Below are positions 24,317 to 33,404 of a stretch of 64,000 bases of DNA, piece after piece. The translations under genes and the position numbers were made by a program. The DNA comes from Henriciella marina (GTDB taxonomy: Bacteria; Pseudomonadota; Alphaproteobacteria; Caulobacterales; Hyphomonadaceae), in the NCBI RefSeq assembly GCF_027213945.1, contig NZ_JAPWGW010000002.1, positions 1-64,000 on the forward strand, in the 5' to 3' direction. Within the stretch, counting starts at the first letter, position 1. Every line of letters starts with the position of its first letter. The notes under the pieces were generated by a model. It did no database searches and was not told the origin of the DNA. It worked only from the letters and a program-made list of their open reading frames with translations.

Positions 24317-27300
24317 ATGCCCAGCCTTTCGCGCCTATCCGCCCTATCTGCGCCGACAAACGTCACTGGCGCTCCATTCGGGGTGGACCTCAAAGCTTTC
24401 CAGGACGCCCTGCTGAACAAGGGCGGTATCGCGCTTTACGTAGCGCGGGATGACAAGACTGCCGCCACGGCGATCAAGCTGGCAGAGTTTTTCCACCCGA
24501 CGATGGACAGGGTGCTTCTGCCCGGCTGGGACATGCTTCCCTATGACCGGGTCAGCCCAAGCGCCGCGGTCGCCTCCCAGCGTTGCGCGGCACTTGCGCG
24601 GATTGCGCAGCAACGAGAGGGCAGCAAGCCTCTACTGGTCATCACGACTGGCTCGTCGCTGATCCAGCGCCTGCCGCCGCGCGAAACCATGCGCGCGGCC
24701 AGCTTTTCCATGAGTGTCGGCGAAGAACTCGCAGAGGACGCGCTTACCGACTACCTGTCCGTCAACGGCTATATCCGCTCCTCTACGGTGAGTGAGCGGG
24801 GCGAGTACGCAATTCGCGGCGGCATCATCGACATCTATCCACCAACCAGCGATGAGCCAATCCGGCTCGACCTGTTCGGCGATACGCTGGACCAGCTAAA
24901 AGCCTTCAACCCGGAAACCCAGATTTCGACGCGCGAGCTGCCTTCGATCACGCTTGCGCCCGTCTCCGAGATACTGTTCTCCAGCGACACGCTCAGCCTG
25001 TTTCGCGAGAAATACCTTGATGCCTTCGGTGCACCGGGCGGCGACACGATGTATGAAGCTGCTCGGGCCCAGATCCGCCGCCAGGGCCTAGAAAACTGGC
25101 TCCTGCTTTTCCACGATCATCTTGATAGCCTGTTCAATTATGTCGGCAGCGACGCGCTGGTTGGTTTTGGCTATCTGGCTGGCGAAGCTTCCAGCGAACG
25201 CCGTTCGCAGGCAGAAGACTATCACGCCGCCCGCCTCGAGGCGGCGACAGATGACCGGCCGGCGCGCGTCCTGCCGCCAGATGCGCTTTACCTAAATGCA
25301 AAGGAGCTCGACGAAGAGCTCTCCGCGCGCGGGATTGCCCGTTTCTCTGCGACCGGGGCCGAGACGGGCATTGACCTAGGCGGTAAACATGGACGCGATT
25401 TTGCGCCCGAACGCGCCCAGCCTGAGACAAATGTCTTCAAATCGGCCGCGGCCCATGCACAGGCGCTGCGCGAAAAAGGTCTCACCGTTATTTTCGGTGC
25501 ATGGACATCCGGCTCGGCAGACCGGCTCGTCAATGTCATGGAAGACCACGGCCTCGGCACGCTTCCACGGGTCTACTCGATGGATGCCGCAGCCACCGCA
25601 GGTCTCAGCATCTGCGAACTGCCGCTAGAGCAGGGCGTCGAGACCGAAACCCTCGCCATCATCTCTGAGCCGGACGTGCTCGGTGACCGCCTCGCCGCCC
25701 CGCGCCGCAAGCGTAAGGCTGCCAACTTTATATCCGAGGCTGCGTCCCTCAATACCGGTGACCTTGTCGTCCACGTCGATCACGGCGTTGGTCGTTACGA
25801 AGGCCTCAAGACGCTTGAACTGACGGGTGCGCCGCACGATTGCCTTGAGCTGGAATATTCCGGCGGCGACAAGATCTATCTACCGGTTGAGAACGTCGAT
25901 CTCATCAGCCGCTATGGCAGTGACGACGCTGAAAGCGCTGTCGACAAGCTGGGTGGTGTCGGCTGGCAGACCCGTAAGGCGAAAGCCAAGAAGCGCATCC
26001 TGGAGATGGCCGCTGAACTGCTTGAGATTGCGGCTGCGCGTGAGCTGAAACGGGCCGAGCCGACCACGACAGGGCAGGGGCTTTACGAGGAATTCGCCGC
26101 TCGTTTCCCTTATGAGGAGACCGACGACCAGCTCAACGCCATTGAAGACACGCTAACCGATCTCTCCAGCGGCAGGCCCATGGACCGTCTGGTCTGCGGC
26201 GATGTTGGCTTCGGCAAGACCGAAGTGGCCCTGCGCGCTGCCTTTGTCGCGGCGATGAGCGGCATGCAGGTGGCGGTGATCGCGCCAACCACGCTGCTCG
26301 CCCGTCAGCACTTCAATTCCTTTTCGGAACGCTTTGCCAACTGGCCCGTCAAAGTCCGCCATCTGTCGCGCATGGTCACCCAGAAGGAAGCCAATGAGGC
26401 CCGCGAAGGGCTCACCAACGGTGACGTCGACATCATCGTCGGCACCCATGCGCTTCTCTCCCAGTCTATCGAGTTCAAACGGCTCGGCCTGCTCATCGTC
26501 GACGAGGAGCAGCGTTTCGGCGTGAAGCACAAGGAACGCCTGAAAGAGCTGAAATCGGACGTCCACGTCCTGACGCTGTCGGCAACGCCGATCCCGCGCA
26601 CCCTGCAGATGGCGCTCACCGGCATCCGGGACCTTTCCATCATCGCGACCCCGCCCGTCGACCGCCTGTCAGTGCGGACTTATGTGGCCGAGTTCGACAC
26701 CGTCACAATCCGTGAGGCGCTACTTCGTGAGAAGTATCGCGGCGGTCAGGCTTTCTTCGTCGCCCCGCGGATATCTGACCTCGACTTCCTCGAAACCTTC
26801 ATGCGCGACAACGTGCCGGAGGTGAGCTTCATCGTCGCCCACGGGCAGATGCCACCGACTGAGCTCGAGGACATCATGACCGCCTTCTATGAGGGCGAGT
26901 ATGACGTGCTCCTCTCGACCACAATCGTCGAAAGCGGACTCGACATTCCGCGCGCCAATACGCTCGTCATCTATCGCTCCGACATGTTCGGCCTCGCGCA
27001 GCTCTACCAGCTTCGCGGGCGCGTCGGCCGCTCCAAGCTTCGTGCCTATGCCTATCTCACCACGCCGCGCGAGCATGTGATGACGCCTGGCGCCGAGCGG
27101 CGCCTGCGCATCCTGCAATCGCTCGATAGCCTTGGCGCAGGCTTCCAGCTTGCCAGCCATGACCTCGATATGCGCGGCTCAGGCAATCTCCTCGGCGACC
27201 AGCAGTCCGGCCACGTCAAGGAAGTCGGCGTGGAGCTCTACCAGTCCATGCTGGAGGACGCGGTCAACGCCCTCAAATCCGGCAGCGACGTGGAAGAAGA

Positions 27301-27763
27301 AGTCGCAGACGACTGGTCACCGCTGATCAATCTCGGCGTTGCTGTGCTCATACCGGAAGACTATGTCGAGGATCTCGGTGTCCGCCTCGCCCTCTACCGC
27401 CGCCTTGCTGAGATCGACACTGACGAGGGCCGAGAGCGTTTCGCCGCCGAACTCATCGACCGGTTCGGTCCGCTGCCGGAGGAGACCAAACAGCTTCTCG
27501 ACATCACCGCCATCAAAGCAGCCTGTAAGAAGCTTGGTATCGGCAAGCTAGATTCCGGCCCGAAAGGCATCGTTATGGCGTTCCGCGAAGACACACCGGT
27601 GGAGCCACGCGAGCTGATGACCATCGTTCAGTCTCGTCCGAACTCCATGAAGCTTCGCCCCGACGGCAAGTTGGTCGTGACCCGGGCACCCGATGAGAAA
27701 CACAAACGCATCCAACTCATTCGCAACCTGCTGCGAGAGCTTGGCGGCCTCGTGCCTGCCTGA
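24317..27763 (+). CDS. mfd: Transcription-repair coupling factor
   Basis: The 1148-residue product is full length. The N-terminal UvrB-like domains contain LLPGWDMLPYDRVSPSAAVA and RGGIIDIYPPTSDEPIRLDL. The RNA polymerase interaction domain begins with GDLVVHVDHGVGRYEGLKTL near residue 480. The translocase has motif I VCGDVGFGKTEVALRAAF near 628, motif II IVDEEQRFGVKHKERLK, LSATPIPRTLQMALTGIRD and GLAQLYQLRGRVGRSKLRAY. The C-terminal part contains VGVELYQSMLEDAV. It removes stalled RNA polymerase at lesions and recruits UvrA. It follows sdhE by 56 bases and is probably co-transcribed. Confidence 0.97.
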   Translation: MPSLSRLSALSAPTNVTGAPFGVDLKAFQDALLNKGGIALYVARDDKTAATAIKLAEFFHPTMDRVLLPGWDMLPYDRVSPSAAVASQRCAALARIAQQREGSKPLLVITTGSSLIQRLPPRETMRAASFSMSVGEELAEDALTDYLSVNGYIRSSTVSERGEYAIRGGIIDIYPPTSDEPIRLDLFGDTLDQLKAFNPETQISTRELPSITLAPVSEILFSSDTLSLFREKYLDAFGAPGGDTMYEAARAQIRRQGLENWLLLFHDHLDSLFNYVGSDALVGFGYLAGEASSERRSQAEDYHAARLEAATDDRPARVLPPDALYLNAKELDEELSARGIARFSATGAETGIDLGGKHGRDFAPERAQPETNVFKSAAAHAQALREKGLTVIFGAWTSGSADRLVNVMEDHGLGTLPRVYSMDAAATAGLSICELPLEQGVETETLAIISEPDVLGDRLAAPRRKRKAANFISEAASLNTGDLVVHVDHGVGRYEGLKTLELTGAPHDCLELEYSGGDKIYLPVENVDLISRYGSDDAESAVDKLGGVGWQTRKAKAKKRILEMAAELLEIAAARELKRAEPTTTGQGLYEEFAARFPYEETDDQLNAIEDTLTDLSSGRPMDRLVCGDVGFGKTEVALRAAFVAAMSGMQVAVIAPTTLLARQHFNSFSERFANWPVKVRHLSRMVTQKEANEAREGLTNGDVDIIVGTHALLSQSIEFKRLGLLIVDEEQRFGVKHKERLKELKSDVHVLTLSATPIPRTLQMALTGIRDLSIIATPPVDRLSVRTYVAEFDTVTIREALLREKYRGGQAFFVAPRISDLDFLETFMRDNVPEVSFIVAHGQMPPTELEDIMTAFYEGEYDVLLSTTIVESGLDIPRANTLVIYRSDMFGLAQLYQLRGRVGRSKLRAYAYLTTPREHVMTPGAERRLRILQSLDSLGAGFQLASHDLDMRGSGNLLGDQQSGHVKEVGVELYQSMLEDAVNALKSGSDVEEEVADDWSPLINLGVAVLIPEDYVEDLGVRLALYRRLAEIDTDEGRERFAAELIDRFGPLPEETKQLLDITAIKAACKKLGIGKLDSGPKGIVMAFREDTPVEPRELMTIVQSRPNSMKLRPDGKLVVTRAPDEKHKRIQLIRNLLRELGGLVPA

Positions 27764-27874
27764 CGCCGCACCACCGCTGCAAACCAGCGCGCGGCACGAC
27801 GCGACGGCAACTCTTGGCAGCAAGACCGGCTCTTATATGGTCTCGCCATTGCGAAATCATGGAGGAGCGAGGCG

Positions 27875-28972
27875 ATGGCTAGCGGACCACTTACAGGCGT
27901 GAGGATTGTAGAATTTCAGGGCATCGGGCCAGGGCCGTTTTGCGGCATGTTGCTGTCCGATCTCGGCGCTGACGTTGTCCGGATCGACCGGGCAGGCAAG
28001 GGCGGGCGCGCCGCCACGCCAGCCAATGTCGAATCACGCGGCCGCCGATCCATTGCGCTCGACCTCAAGAACCCTGACGATGTCGAAACCGCACTCAAGC
28101 TGATCGAAAAGGCCGACGGCCTGATCGAAGGTTTCCGCCCGGGTGTCATGGAACGTCTCGGCCTCGGCCCAGATGTGGTCCTCGCGCGCAACCCAAAGCT
28201 CGCCTATGGCCGCATGACAGGCTGGGGTCAGTTCGGCCCGCTGTCACAGGCTGCCGGCCATGACCTCAACTACATCGCGCTGACTGGCGCGCTAGGTGCC
28301 ATGGGCCGCAAGGGTGAGCGTCCATACCCACCGCTGAACCTCATCGGCGATTACGGTGGCGGCGCACTCTATCTCGCTTTCGGCCTGTTGGCCGCAATCC
28401 TCAACGCTCGCGGCGGCGGCGAGGGGCAGGTCATCGACGTGGCGATGACGGACGGCGCGGCCTCGCTCAGCTCCATGTTCTTTGGCATGCGTGCCATGGG
28501 CGTCTGGAACGATGAACGCGAGAACAATCTGCTGGATGGCGGCGCGCATTTCTATGACACTTATGAAACCAAGGATGGCGGCTATGTCGCCATCGGTTCG
28601 ATCGAACCGCAATTCTACGCGCTCCTGCTTGAGAAAGCCGGTCTCACCGATCCGGACTTCCAACACCAGATGGACCGTTCCAAATGGCCGGACCTCAAGG
28701 CGAAGATCATCAATGTCTTCAAGACGAAGACCCGCGATGAGTGGTGTGAGATCATGGAAGGCACCGATGTCTGTTTCGCGCCGGTTCTGTCCATGGCAGA
28801 GGCGCCCGAACATCCGCACAACAAGGAACGCCAGACCTTCGTGAACTATGAAGGTGTGACCCAACCGGCTCCGGCGCCACGTTTTTCGAGGACGCCAGGT
28901 AAAATCCAGCGCCCGCCGGCAAGTCCGGGCGCGCATACCGACGAAGTCCTGAAGGACTGGGACATCGGCTGA
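27875..28972 (+). CDS. Alpha-methylacyl-CoA racemase / CaiB-BaiF family CoA transferase
   Basis: The 365-residue product has GGAGGAG eight bases before the ATG. It shows [20 protein letters not shown] at the N-terminus, [31 protein letters not shown], and [15 protein letters not shown] followed by [13 protein letters not shown]. The His and Asp in the last two match the catalytic pair of alpha-methylacyl-CoA racemase, rather than the nucleophilic Asp of formyl-CoA transferases. It probably epimerises 2-methyl-branched acyl-CoAs before beta-oxidation. Confidence 0.87.
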   Translation: MASGPLTGVRIVEFQGIGPGPFCGMLLSDLGADVVRIDRAGKGGRAATPANVESRGRRSIALDLKNPDDVETALKLIEKADGLIEGFRPGVMERLGLGPDVVLARNPKLAYGRMTGWGQFGPLSQAAGHDLNYIALTGALGAMGRKGERPYPPLNLIGDYGGGALYLAFGLLAAILNARGGGEGQVIDVAMTDGAASLSSMFFGMRAMGVWNDERENNLLDGGAHFYDTYETKDGGYVAIGSIEPQFYALLLEKAGLTDPDFQHQMDRSKWPDLKAKIINVFKTKTRDEWCEIMEGTDVCFAPVLSMAEAPEHPHNKERQTFVNYEGVTQPAPAPRFSRTPGKIQRPPASPGAHTDEVLKDWDIG

Positions 28973-28984
28973 CCTCGGCCAGCA

Positions 28985-29029
28985 TAGCTGAACACGGCAC
29001 AACGAGCCGTATGCAGGCGTGTTCAGCTA
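28985..29029 (+). other. Long perfect RNA hairpin after the racemase gene
   Basis: TAGCTGAACACG (28985-28996) pairs perfectly with CGTGTTCAGCTA (29018-29029), a 12-bp stem whose loop can form a small inner GCA/TGC pair. It starts 13 bases past the racemase stop. No run of T follows, so it is not a classical terminator; it may stabilise the 3' end or be the 5' domain of the RNA that follows. Confidence 0.55.
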
Positions 29030-29039
29030 GACTTTGCTA

Positions 29040-29145
29040 TCAACAGGACGTCGGCTGCAGAGACAGGAGAAAAATTCTCCTGAAGCTTTGCGAGCCGGCG
29101 TCCTTCTTGCTTGAACTGGGCTGCCTTAGGGCGGCCCCTTTTTTT
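29040..29145 (+). ncRNA. Candidate structured small RNA ending in an intrinsic terminator
   Basis: Nested stems are visible. AGGACG-T-CGGCT (29045-29056) pairs with AGCCG-G-CGTCCT (29093-29104) through one G-U pair. Inside it CAGGAGAA (29064-29071) pairs perfectly with TTCTCCTG (29075-29082). A terminator stem GGGCTGCC/GGCGGCCC (29118-29137) is followed by C and seven T. No open reading frame covers it, and the next gene starts 154 bases later. The family was not recognised: it lacks the SRP RNA core, and a 6S assignment could not be made. Start and promoter are not defined, so it could also be an attenuator in the 3' region of the racemase transcript. Confidence 0.6.
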
Positions 29146-29298
29146 GCAATTCTATATTATTGAAAACTTTCTCTAAACTCGAAGATATATTTGTGTTTCA
29201 TTTTCTTTATGAACGTCCCAATTGATGTAACGGATAAAGCTAGGCGATAACCTATATCAATAACTGTCAGTTAGAGTTGCAATTCACGAGGGGTTCCC
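29146..29298 (+). promoter_or_regulatory. AT-rich upstream region of the Xre regulator gene
   Basis: This AT-rich stretch separates the terminator at 29145 from the Xre gene and must hold its promoter. GAGGGG lies 5 bases before the ATG at 29299. No firm -35/-10 pair or operator palindrome could be chosen. Confidence 0.4.
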
Positions 29299-29673
29299 AT
29301 GGGCACAGTTTTGACTGCTTCGCCGCGCAAGGTGAGTGACGCTGATCGCGGAATTGGACAACTTGTACGACAGGCGCGCCGCCGCGTAGGCATGACCCTT
29401 GATGATCTCGCCAAGCAGCTTGGCCTGTCATATCAACAGGTTCACAAGTATGAGAACGGGACCAACCGTATCAGTGCAGGTACCCTTGCGGCCATCGCCA
29501 ACCTTCTGGCGGTGCCAATCGACCATCTCTTCCCGGACGAAGTTTTGCTTGGTGGCACCGATGGCGGTGACAGTGAGATTGATCGCATGCGCGCTGAGGT
29601 CAGCCGGGTGACGCGAACCATTGATGATCCCAAAAAACTTGAGGCGATCATAACAATTCTCAAGACGTTCTGA
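29299..29673 (+). CDS. Xre-family helix-turn-helix regulator
   Basis: The 124-residue product has an HTH_3 domain at about residues 20-75: IGQLVRQARRRVGMTLDDLA, KQLGLSYQQVHKYENG and RISAGTLAAIANLLAVPIDHLF. The C-terminal 45 residues are charged and helical (IDRMRAEVSRVTRTIDDPKK) and probably dimerise. It resembles small alphaproteobacterial repressors related to SinR. It ends 11 bases from the end of the convergent LysR gene. Targets are unknown. Confidence 0.88.
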   Translation: MGTVLTASPRKVSDADRGIGQLVRQARRRVGMTLDDLAKQLGLSYQQVHKYENGTNRISAGTLAAIANLLAVPIDHLFPDEVLLGGTDGGDSEIDRMRAEVSRVTRTIDDPKKLEAIITILKTF

Positions 29674-29684
29674 AGTATAGAGAC

Positions 29685-30638
29685 CTATCTGTCTCGCTTC
29701 GCATACTTGTCGAATTGATTGGGATGGACAAATGTGTCCTGAAACCAGGGGGACCTCTCATTTGAGAATTGCTTTCTCGTCCAGTCGATGAACTGCCGTC
29801 CGCGCGATAGACGTTGAATCCTCGGCGTATAGGTCAACCAGAACTGGATCGGCGCGACTTCCGGAAGCTCCAGCGCGATCAGACGCGGGTCAAGTTCCAC
29901 CACATAGGATGGCATGACGGCAATTCCGCCACCATTCGCGCAGACTTCACGAAGGACAGTTCCTGAATTGGTCGTCAGCTTGAACCGGATGGCTTTCTTC
30001 AGATCGACAGCCCGGCTCGACCAGCTCTCGATCTGGTAGGAATAGGCGTCATGCATCAGCACGTCGTGACCAATCAGGTCATAAAGGCTTGCGGGCGCCG
30101 TACGCCCCGCGAGGTAATCCTTCGTCGTGAAGAACATGTAGTGGAGCACACCTAGCCTGATTGAGAGAATGTCTCTCAAGCGTGGCTCATTGAACGTGAT
30201 GCTCAGGTCCGCATCGCCTCCTGCAAGATCTGCTTCACGATCGGCGATCTGAAAATCGAGATCTACCCCCGGTCTCTCTTCCTGGAATTGCGGGATGAGG
30301 CGGGCAAGCCAATGCGACGCCACGCCATCCTGTCCTGAAAACCGAAGGCTGCCGCTTCCCTCCAGATCAAAGTCACTCACCGTGTTGACGATGTCATTGG
30401 CGCTGTCGGACATGGCGCGGGTTCGTCTCTGGACTTCCCGGCCTGCCTCCGTCAGCTCCACGCCCTTCGTTGTGCGATTGAACAAATCACACCCGAGCAT
30501 CTTCTCGAGCTCATCGATTTTCCGACTGACGGTTGGCGTGGACTCTCCGAGCCGTTTGCCCGCTGCGGTCAGGCTTTTCAGTTCAGCGACGACGCCAAAA
30601 ACACGCAGCTTGTCCCAGTCGAGGGATGTCTTTTTCAT
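29685..30638 (-). CDS. LysR-family transcriptional regulator
   Basis: The 317-residue product has the winged helix at the N-terminus (LDWDKLRVFGVVAELKSLTA, STPTVSRKIDELEKMLGCDL, FNRTTKGVELTEAGREV) and the effector domain behind it (GSLRFSGQDGVASHWLARLI). It stands divergently to the cluster at 30761-32473 with 122 bases between, the classical arrangement for a LysR protein controlling its neighbour. Ligand unknown. Confidence 0.92.
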   Translation of the reverse strand: MKKTSLDWDKLRVFGVVAELKSLTAAGKRLGESTPTVSRKIDELEKMLGCDLFNRTTKGVELTEAGREVQRRTRAMSDSANDIVNTVSDFDLEGSGSLRFSGQDGVASHWLARLIPQFQEERPGVDLDFQIADREADLAGGDADLSITFNEPRLRDILSIRLGVLHYMFFTTKDYLAGRTAPASLYDLIGHDVLMHDAYSYQIESWSSRAVDLKKAIRFKLTTNSGTVLREVCANGGGIAVMPSYVVELDPRLIALELPEVAPIQFWLTYTPRIQRLSRGRQFIDWTRKQFSNERSPWFQDTFVHPNQFDKYAKRDR

Positions 30639-30760
30639 TTAAATGCCTTCCGGACCAGGGGCGACCACCATGCCCTGACCGCGAATTGGAAAAAAGTAAA
30701 TTACACAACTTGACAACCCTTGCGCGAAAACCGAAGAATCTCGCGTAAAGGGAGTTTTTT

Positions 30761-31336
30761 ATGACCATTCACCGCACAGTTGTATCGCAAACCGCCCGAC
30801 CATATTGCAACACATTACCCGGCCACGTCGCAAAGATCATGGGAAAGTATGCGATCCGCCGCGCCGGGCCTGGCGAAATCATTGAGACTTTAAGGCTTGG
30901 CGAAGCCCTTATCGGGGGCGCCCTCGCTCGTCCCGAAGTTGTTGGAACCATCGATGCAATTACGCAAATGACCATCTGGAACACGGGCGACCCGATTGCA
31001 GGTGTCTTCCTCCTGGTTCCGGTGACTGAAGAGGGCAGGGCGGCTGTCGAGAATGGCAGCTTCAACCCTGCAGACCCGGCCATTCGGCACATCGCGCCTG
31101 CTGGTACGCCGATCTTTGGCGTCTATTGTGGCATCTATGCGGGCGCCACACGTGACGCGCGCAAATCGGTGCTCATGGCAGCGGCAGATCTGCGGCTCAA
31201 CGCCTTCGCACCTGTCCCCACCTATGCCCGCGGCGCAACCGAAGACGGCGCACGCTCCATGCTGAGGTTGGGCTACCGTCCGGTATCTGGCGGACTGAAA
31301 GACCTTTTCGTTTCTGACCCTGTGAGCGCCGACTGA
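30761..31336 (+). CDS. Acetyltransferase-like protein (divergent GNAT fold)
   Basis: The 191-residue product was not firmly recognised. AGVFLLVPVTEEGRAAVE, then FGVYCGIYAGATRDARKSVL, MAAADLRLNAFAPVPTYARG, and ATEDGARSMLRLGYRPVSGG look like the strand-helix core and the final loop of a GNAT fold. The pyrophosphate-binding R/QxxGxG/A loop is not clear, so catalytic competence is doubtful. It is first in a three-gene run divergent from lysR and overlaps the next, typical GNAT gene by one base (TGATG). Confidence 0.55.
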   Translation: MTIHRTVVSQTARPYCNTLPGHVAKIMGKYAIRRAGPGEIIETLRLGEALIGGALARPEVVGTIDAITQMTIWNTGDPIAGVFLLVPVTEEGRAAVENGSFNPADPAIRHIAPAGTPIFGVYCGIYAGATRDARKSVLMAAADLRLNAFAPVPTYARGATEDGARSMLRLGYRPVSGGLKDLFVSDPVSAD

Positions 31337-31980
31337 TGACCATCCCACTTCCATACCCGGCTACGGGCTGCAAGGCGCTGCGCCGAGCACCTTCGCCAGA
31401 CAGTTTTCGCGCGCTGCGTGTGCGCCCCGTACAGTCACTGGATGACCTCCAGCGTGTCTTTGCCATCCGCGCCACCGTTTTCATGGCCGAACAGCGCTGC
31501 CCTTATGATGAAGAGTATGACGGCAATGACCTCGCCGCGCTTCACCTCATTGCCTTCATAGGCCGGGAGCCTGTCGGCACACTACGTCTCAGATGGTTTG
31601 CTGACTTCGGAAAGATCGAACGCGTCTGCATCCTGCCATCAATGCGGGGCCGGCACATTGAACGTATTCTGCTCGCCCACGCGATCGAGATTGCATCGCG
31701 CAAAGGCTACCGCCTGATGATCGGGCAGATACAGGCACGCCTATGGCCACTCTGGTCACGCGTGCTTCACTGCGAGCTTCAGGATGGAAGGGAAAGCTTC
31801 AGCTTCTCCGACTTCGAATATCTCGAAATCGATATTCCCGTTCCGCGCCATCCCAACCCGCTTACATCCGGAAGCGATCCCTTCATCCTGATACGTCCCG
31901 AAGGCGACTGGGATCGACAGGGCATACTCGAGGAATCAGCCCAGCGCTCCAGTGATCGGAACCGCGAGGAGGCTGCCTGA
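31336..31980 (+). CDS. GNAT family N-acetyltransferase
   Basis: The 214-residue product carries the GNAT core in its middle: FAIRATVFMAEQRCPYDEEY near residue 48, AFIGREPVGTLRLRWFADFG near 75, then IERVCILPSMRGRHIERILL with the acetyl-CoA loop in degenerate form (RGRHIE in place of RGxGxG/A). The last 60 residues are polar. The ATG shares its A with the preceding stop. Substrate unknown; tight coupling suggests that both acetyltransferase-like proteins act together under LysR control. Confidence 0.75.
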   Translation: MTIPLPYPATGCKALRRAPSPDSFRALRVRPVQSLDDLQRVFAIRATVFMAEQRCPYDEEYDGNDLAALHLIAFIGREPVGTLRLRWFADFGKIERVCILPSMRGRHIERILLAHAIEIASRKGYRLMIGQIQARLWPLWSRVLHCELQDGRESFSFSDFEYLEIDIPVPRHPNPLTSGSDPFILIRPEGDWDRQGILEESAQRSSDRNREEAA

Positions 31981-32089
31981 GCAGTTGCCGAGGGCACACT
32001 TCAAAGAAAACACCGTCAATGCACCGTCAGAAACACCATCTCTGCACCGAAGTTTCCGACACCGGTGGCGCACGGCTACATTCACTTCC

Positions 32090-32473
32090 ATGATCGCCCG
32101 TGACTGGATCCTTGATGTACTGGCAGAGCTGGAGCTCTGGTACTGGCCCGTTTTCCTCTGGGAGGTTTACTGGCTGGACCGCTACCTCATGACGACGCGC
32201 ACCGAACATCGCTCCGGGCTCATCGGCTACTCGGTCTGCAGAAAGGGCCGCATCTATATCACGCTACAGGCCTTTGGGGACCAGCCAGGTCCCGCGGACT
32301 GGACCGCTTTTGCGCCTCGCGAGCCCTGGAAGAGACTGCCGCTCGACTCTTTGGGGGTCCGGCAGGGCATTAGGGACGCCGAATTCAAGGCGCCCGCGCT
32401 ACGGGCCCCGCAGGCACCGGTTGATGCATCCGGACGCACACTACCCGTACCCATCGAACTCGTGCCGCCTTAG
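32090..32473 (+). CDS. Hypothetical protein, third gene of the GNAT cluster
   Basis: A product of about 127 residues from ATG 32090, chosen because the longer frame overlaps the GNAT gene and begins with low-quality sequence. The start is Trp-rich and hydrophobic (LELWYWPVFLWEVYWLDRYL), followed by a short basic region (RTEHRSGLIGYSV), a strand-like GRIYITLQAF and a Pro/Ala-rich tail. No family recognised; membrane association is possible. Start and function uncertain. Confidence 0.5.
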   Translation: MIARDWILDVLAELELWYWPVFLWEVYWLDRYLMTTRTEHRSGLIGYSVCRKGRIYITLQAFGDQPGPADWTAFAPREPWKRLPLDSLGVRQGIRDAEFKAPALRAPQAPVDASGRTLPVPIELVPP

Positions 32474-32724
32474 TCACAGCGACCATCCTGCCGAAAACAC
32501 CTGCGCAGGCAGGTATCTATAGCGCCGCACATAAATAGGCGCGCTCACTGCTCAAGGTCCGCCATGTGCACCTGACCCTCGTCCTGAGCCCATCAAAGGA
32601 GACAGGTGTCAGCAGCCGTCGCACCACAGATCACCGCAGCCCCAACGGGCCTGCGGCCGCAAGTGCTGGCCAAGCCCCAAGGTACTGATGAGAAAGCCAT
32701 ACATCGATCTTGGAAACTATCCGA
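32474..32724. other. Intergenic region before tRNA-Leu
   Basis: No gene is supported here. A GC palindrome with a NotI-like core (GCGGCCGC around 32653-32660) is present, but no clear terminator for the GNAT cluster or the tRNA was found. Confidence 0.3.
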
Positions 32725-32809
32725 TGGTGCCCAGGAGAGGACTCGAACCTCCACGTCGTGAGACACACGGACCTGAACCGTGCGCGTCTACCAATTCCGC
32801 CACCTGGGC
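32725..32809 (-). tRNA. tRNA-Leu (anticodon CAG)
   Basis: The minus strand reads GCCCAGGTGGCGGAATTGGT at the 5' end. The anticodon arm CACGG-TTCAGGT-CCGTG gives CAG. A short variable arm precedes the T arm with GGTTCGAGTCC, the acceptor closes with CCTGGGC, and CCA is encoded. Length is 85 bases, a class II tRNA as required for leucine. Confidence 0.97.
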
Positions 32810-32830
32810 AATCCGGCTTCGGAACGCGGG

Positions 32831-32859
32831 TTGATACGGTGGGCACGCGTCAACGTCAA
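32831..32859 (-). promoter_or_regulatory. Sigma-70 type promoter of tRNA-Leu
   Basis: On the minus strand TTGACG, 17 bases, TATCAA; the -10 box ends 22 bases before the first base of the tRNA. Spacing and both boxes are close to the housekeeping consensus. Confidence 0.65.
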
Positions 32860-33088
32860 CGGGCAAATCCAGCGAAATATCCGCGCATATGATGGCGGTA
32901 TCTGCCGCTGCTTTGCTGGAGCGAATTTTTGACCCAGCCTATCTGGCCGTGGAGCGAGATGCCTCTACAGCTCATGATTTTATTGGGTTCGAGAACCTGA
33001 CTGAACGTCACCACGCGGAGCCAGCCAGCATAGTCGATCCCCACGCGAGAGGCGCGGTTTCGAGAGGGTCACTGAATCAAATGAGGCC

Positions 33089-33178
33089 TGGCGGAGGGAC
33101 GGGGATTCGAACCCCGGGAACGCTTGCACGCTCGCTAGTTTTCAAGACTAGTGCATTCAACCACTCTGCCATCCCTCC
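33089..33178 (-). tRNA. tRNA-Ser (anticodon UGA)
   Basis: The minus strand begins GGAGGGATGGCAGAGTGGTT. The anticodon arm CTAGT-CTTGAAA-ACTAG gives TGA. A long variable arm (GAGCGTGCAAGCGTTC) marks a class II tRNA, the T arm reads GGGGTTCGAATCCCC, and the acceptor CCCTCC is followed by GCCA with encoded CCA. Length is 90 bases. Confidence 0.97.
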
Positions 33179-33404
33179 GCGGCGGGCGTCTGTTTCGGGC
33201 ATCACGACGCAAAATGCAATAGCAGTGCTGAACCTCATTTCCGCCGTAATCTGAAGCGACCTGACTGCTCAGGATCCTGATCAAAGCAACACTTTGTTTG
33301 GAATTTGCACCGTAATTTGAACCACTGGGGAGGCTAGTTGAGCCGATGTTTGCGCAAGCATGCTTCGGCCAGAGCTAAACCCGCGCATCAAACGAGGTCC
33401 TAGA

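Noticed and set aside
29040-29145. 6S RNA or SRP RNA at the structured region
   Set aside because: The conserved SRP core is absent, and the central bulge expected of 6S RNA is not evident; left as unknown RNA.
32889-33254. Open frame across tRNA-Ser on the plus strand
   Set aside because: Overlaps a well-formed tRNA on the other strand; typical tRNA-spanning artefact.
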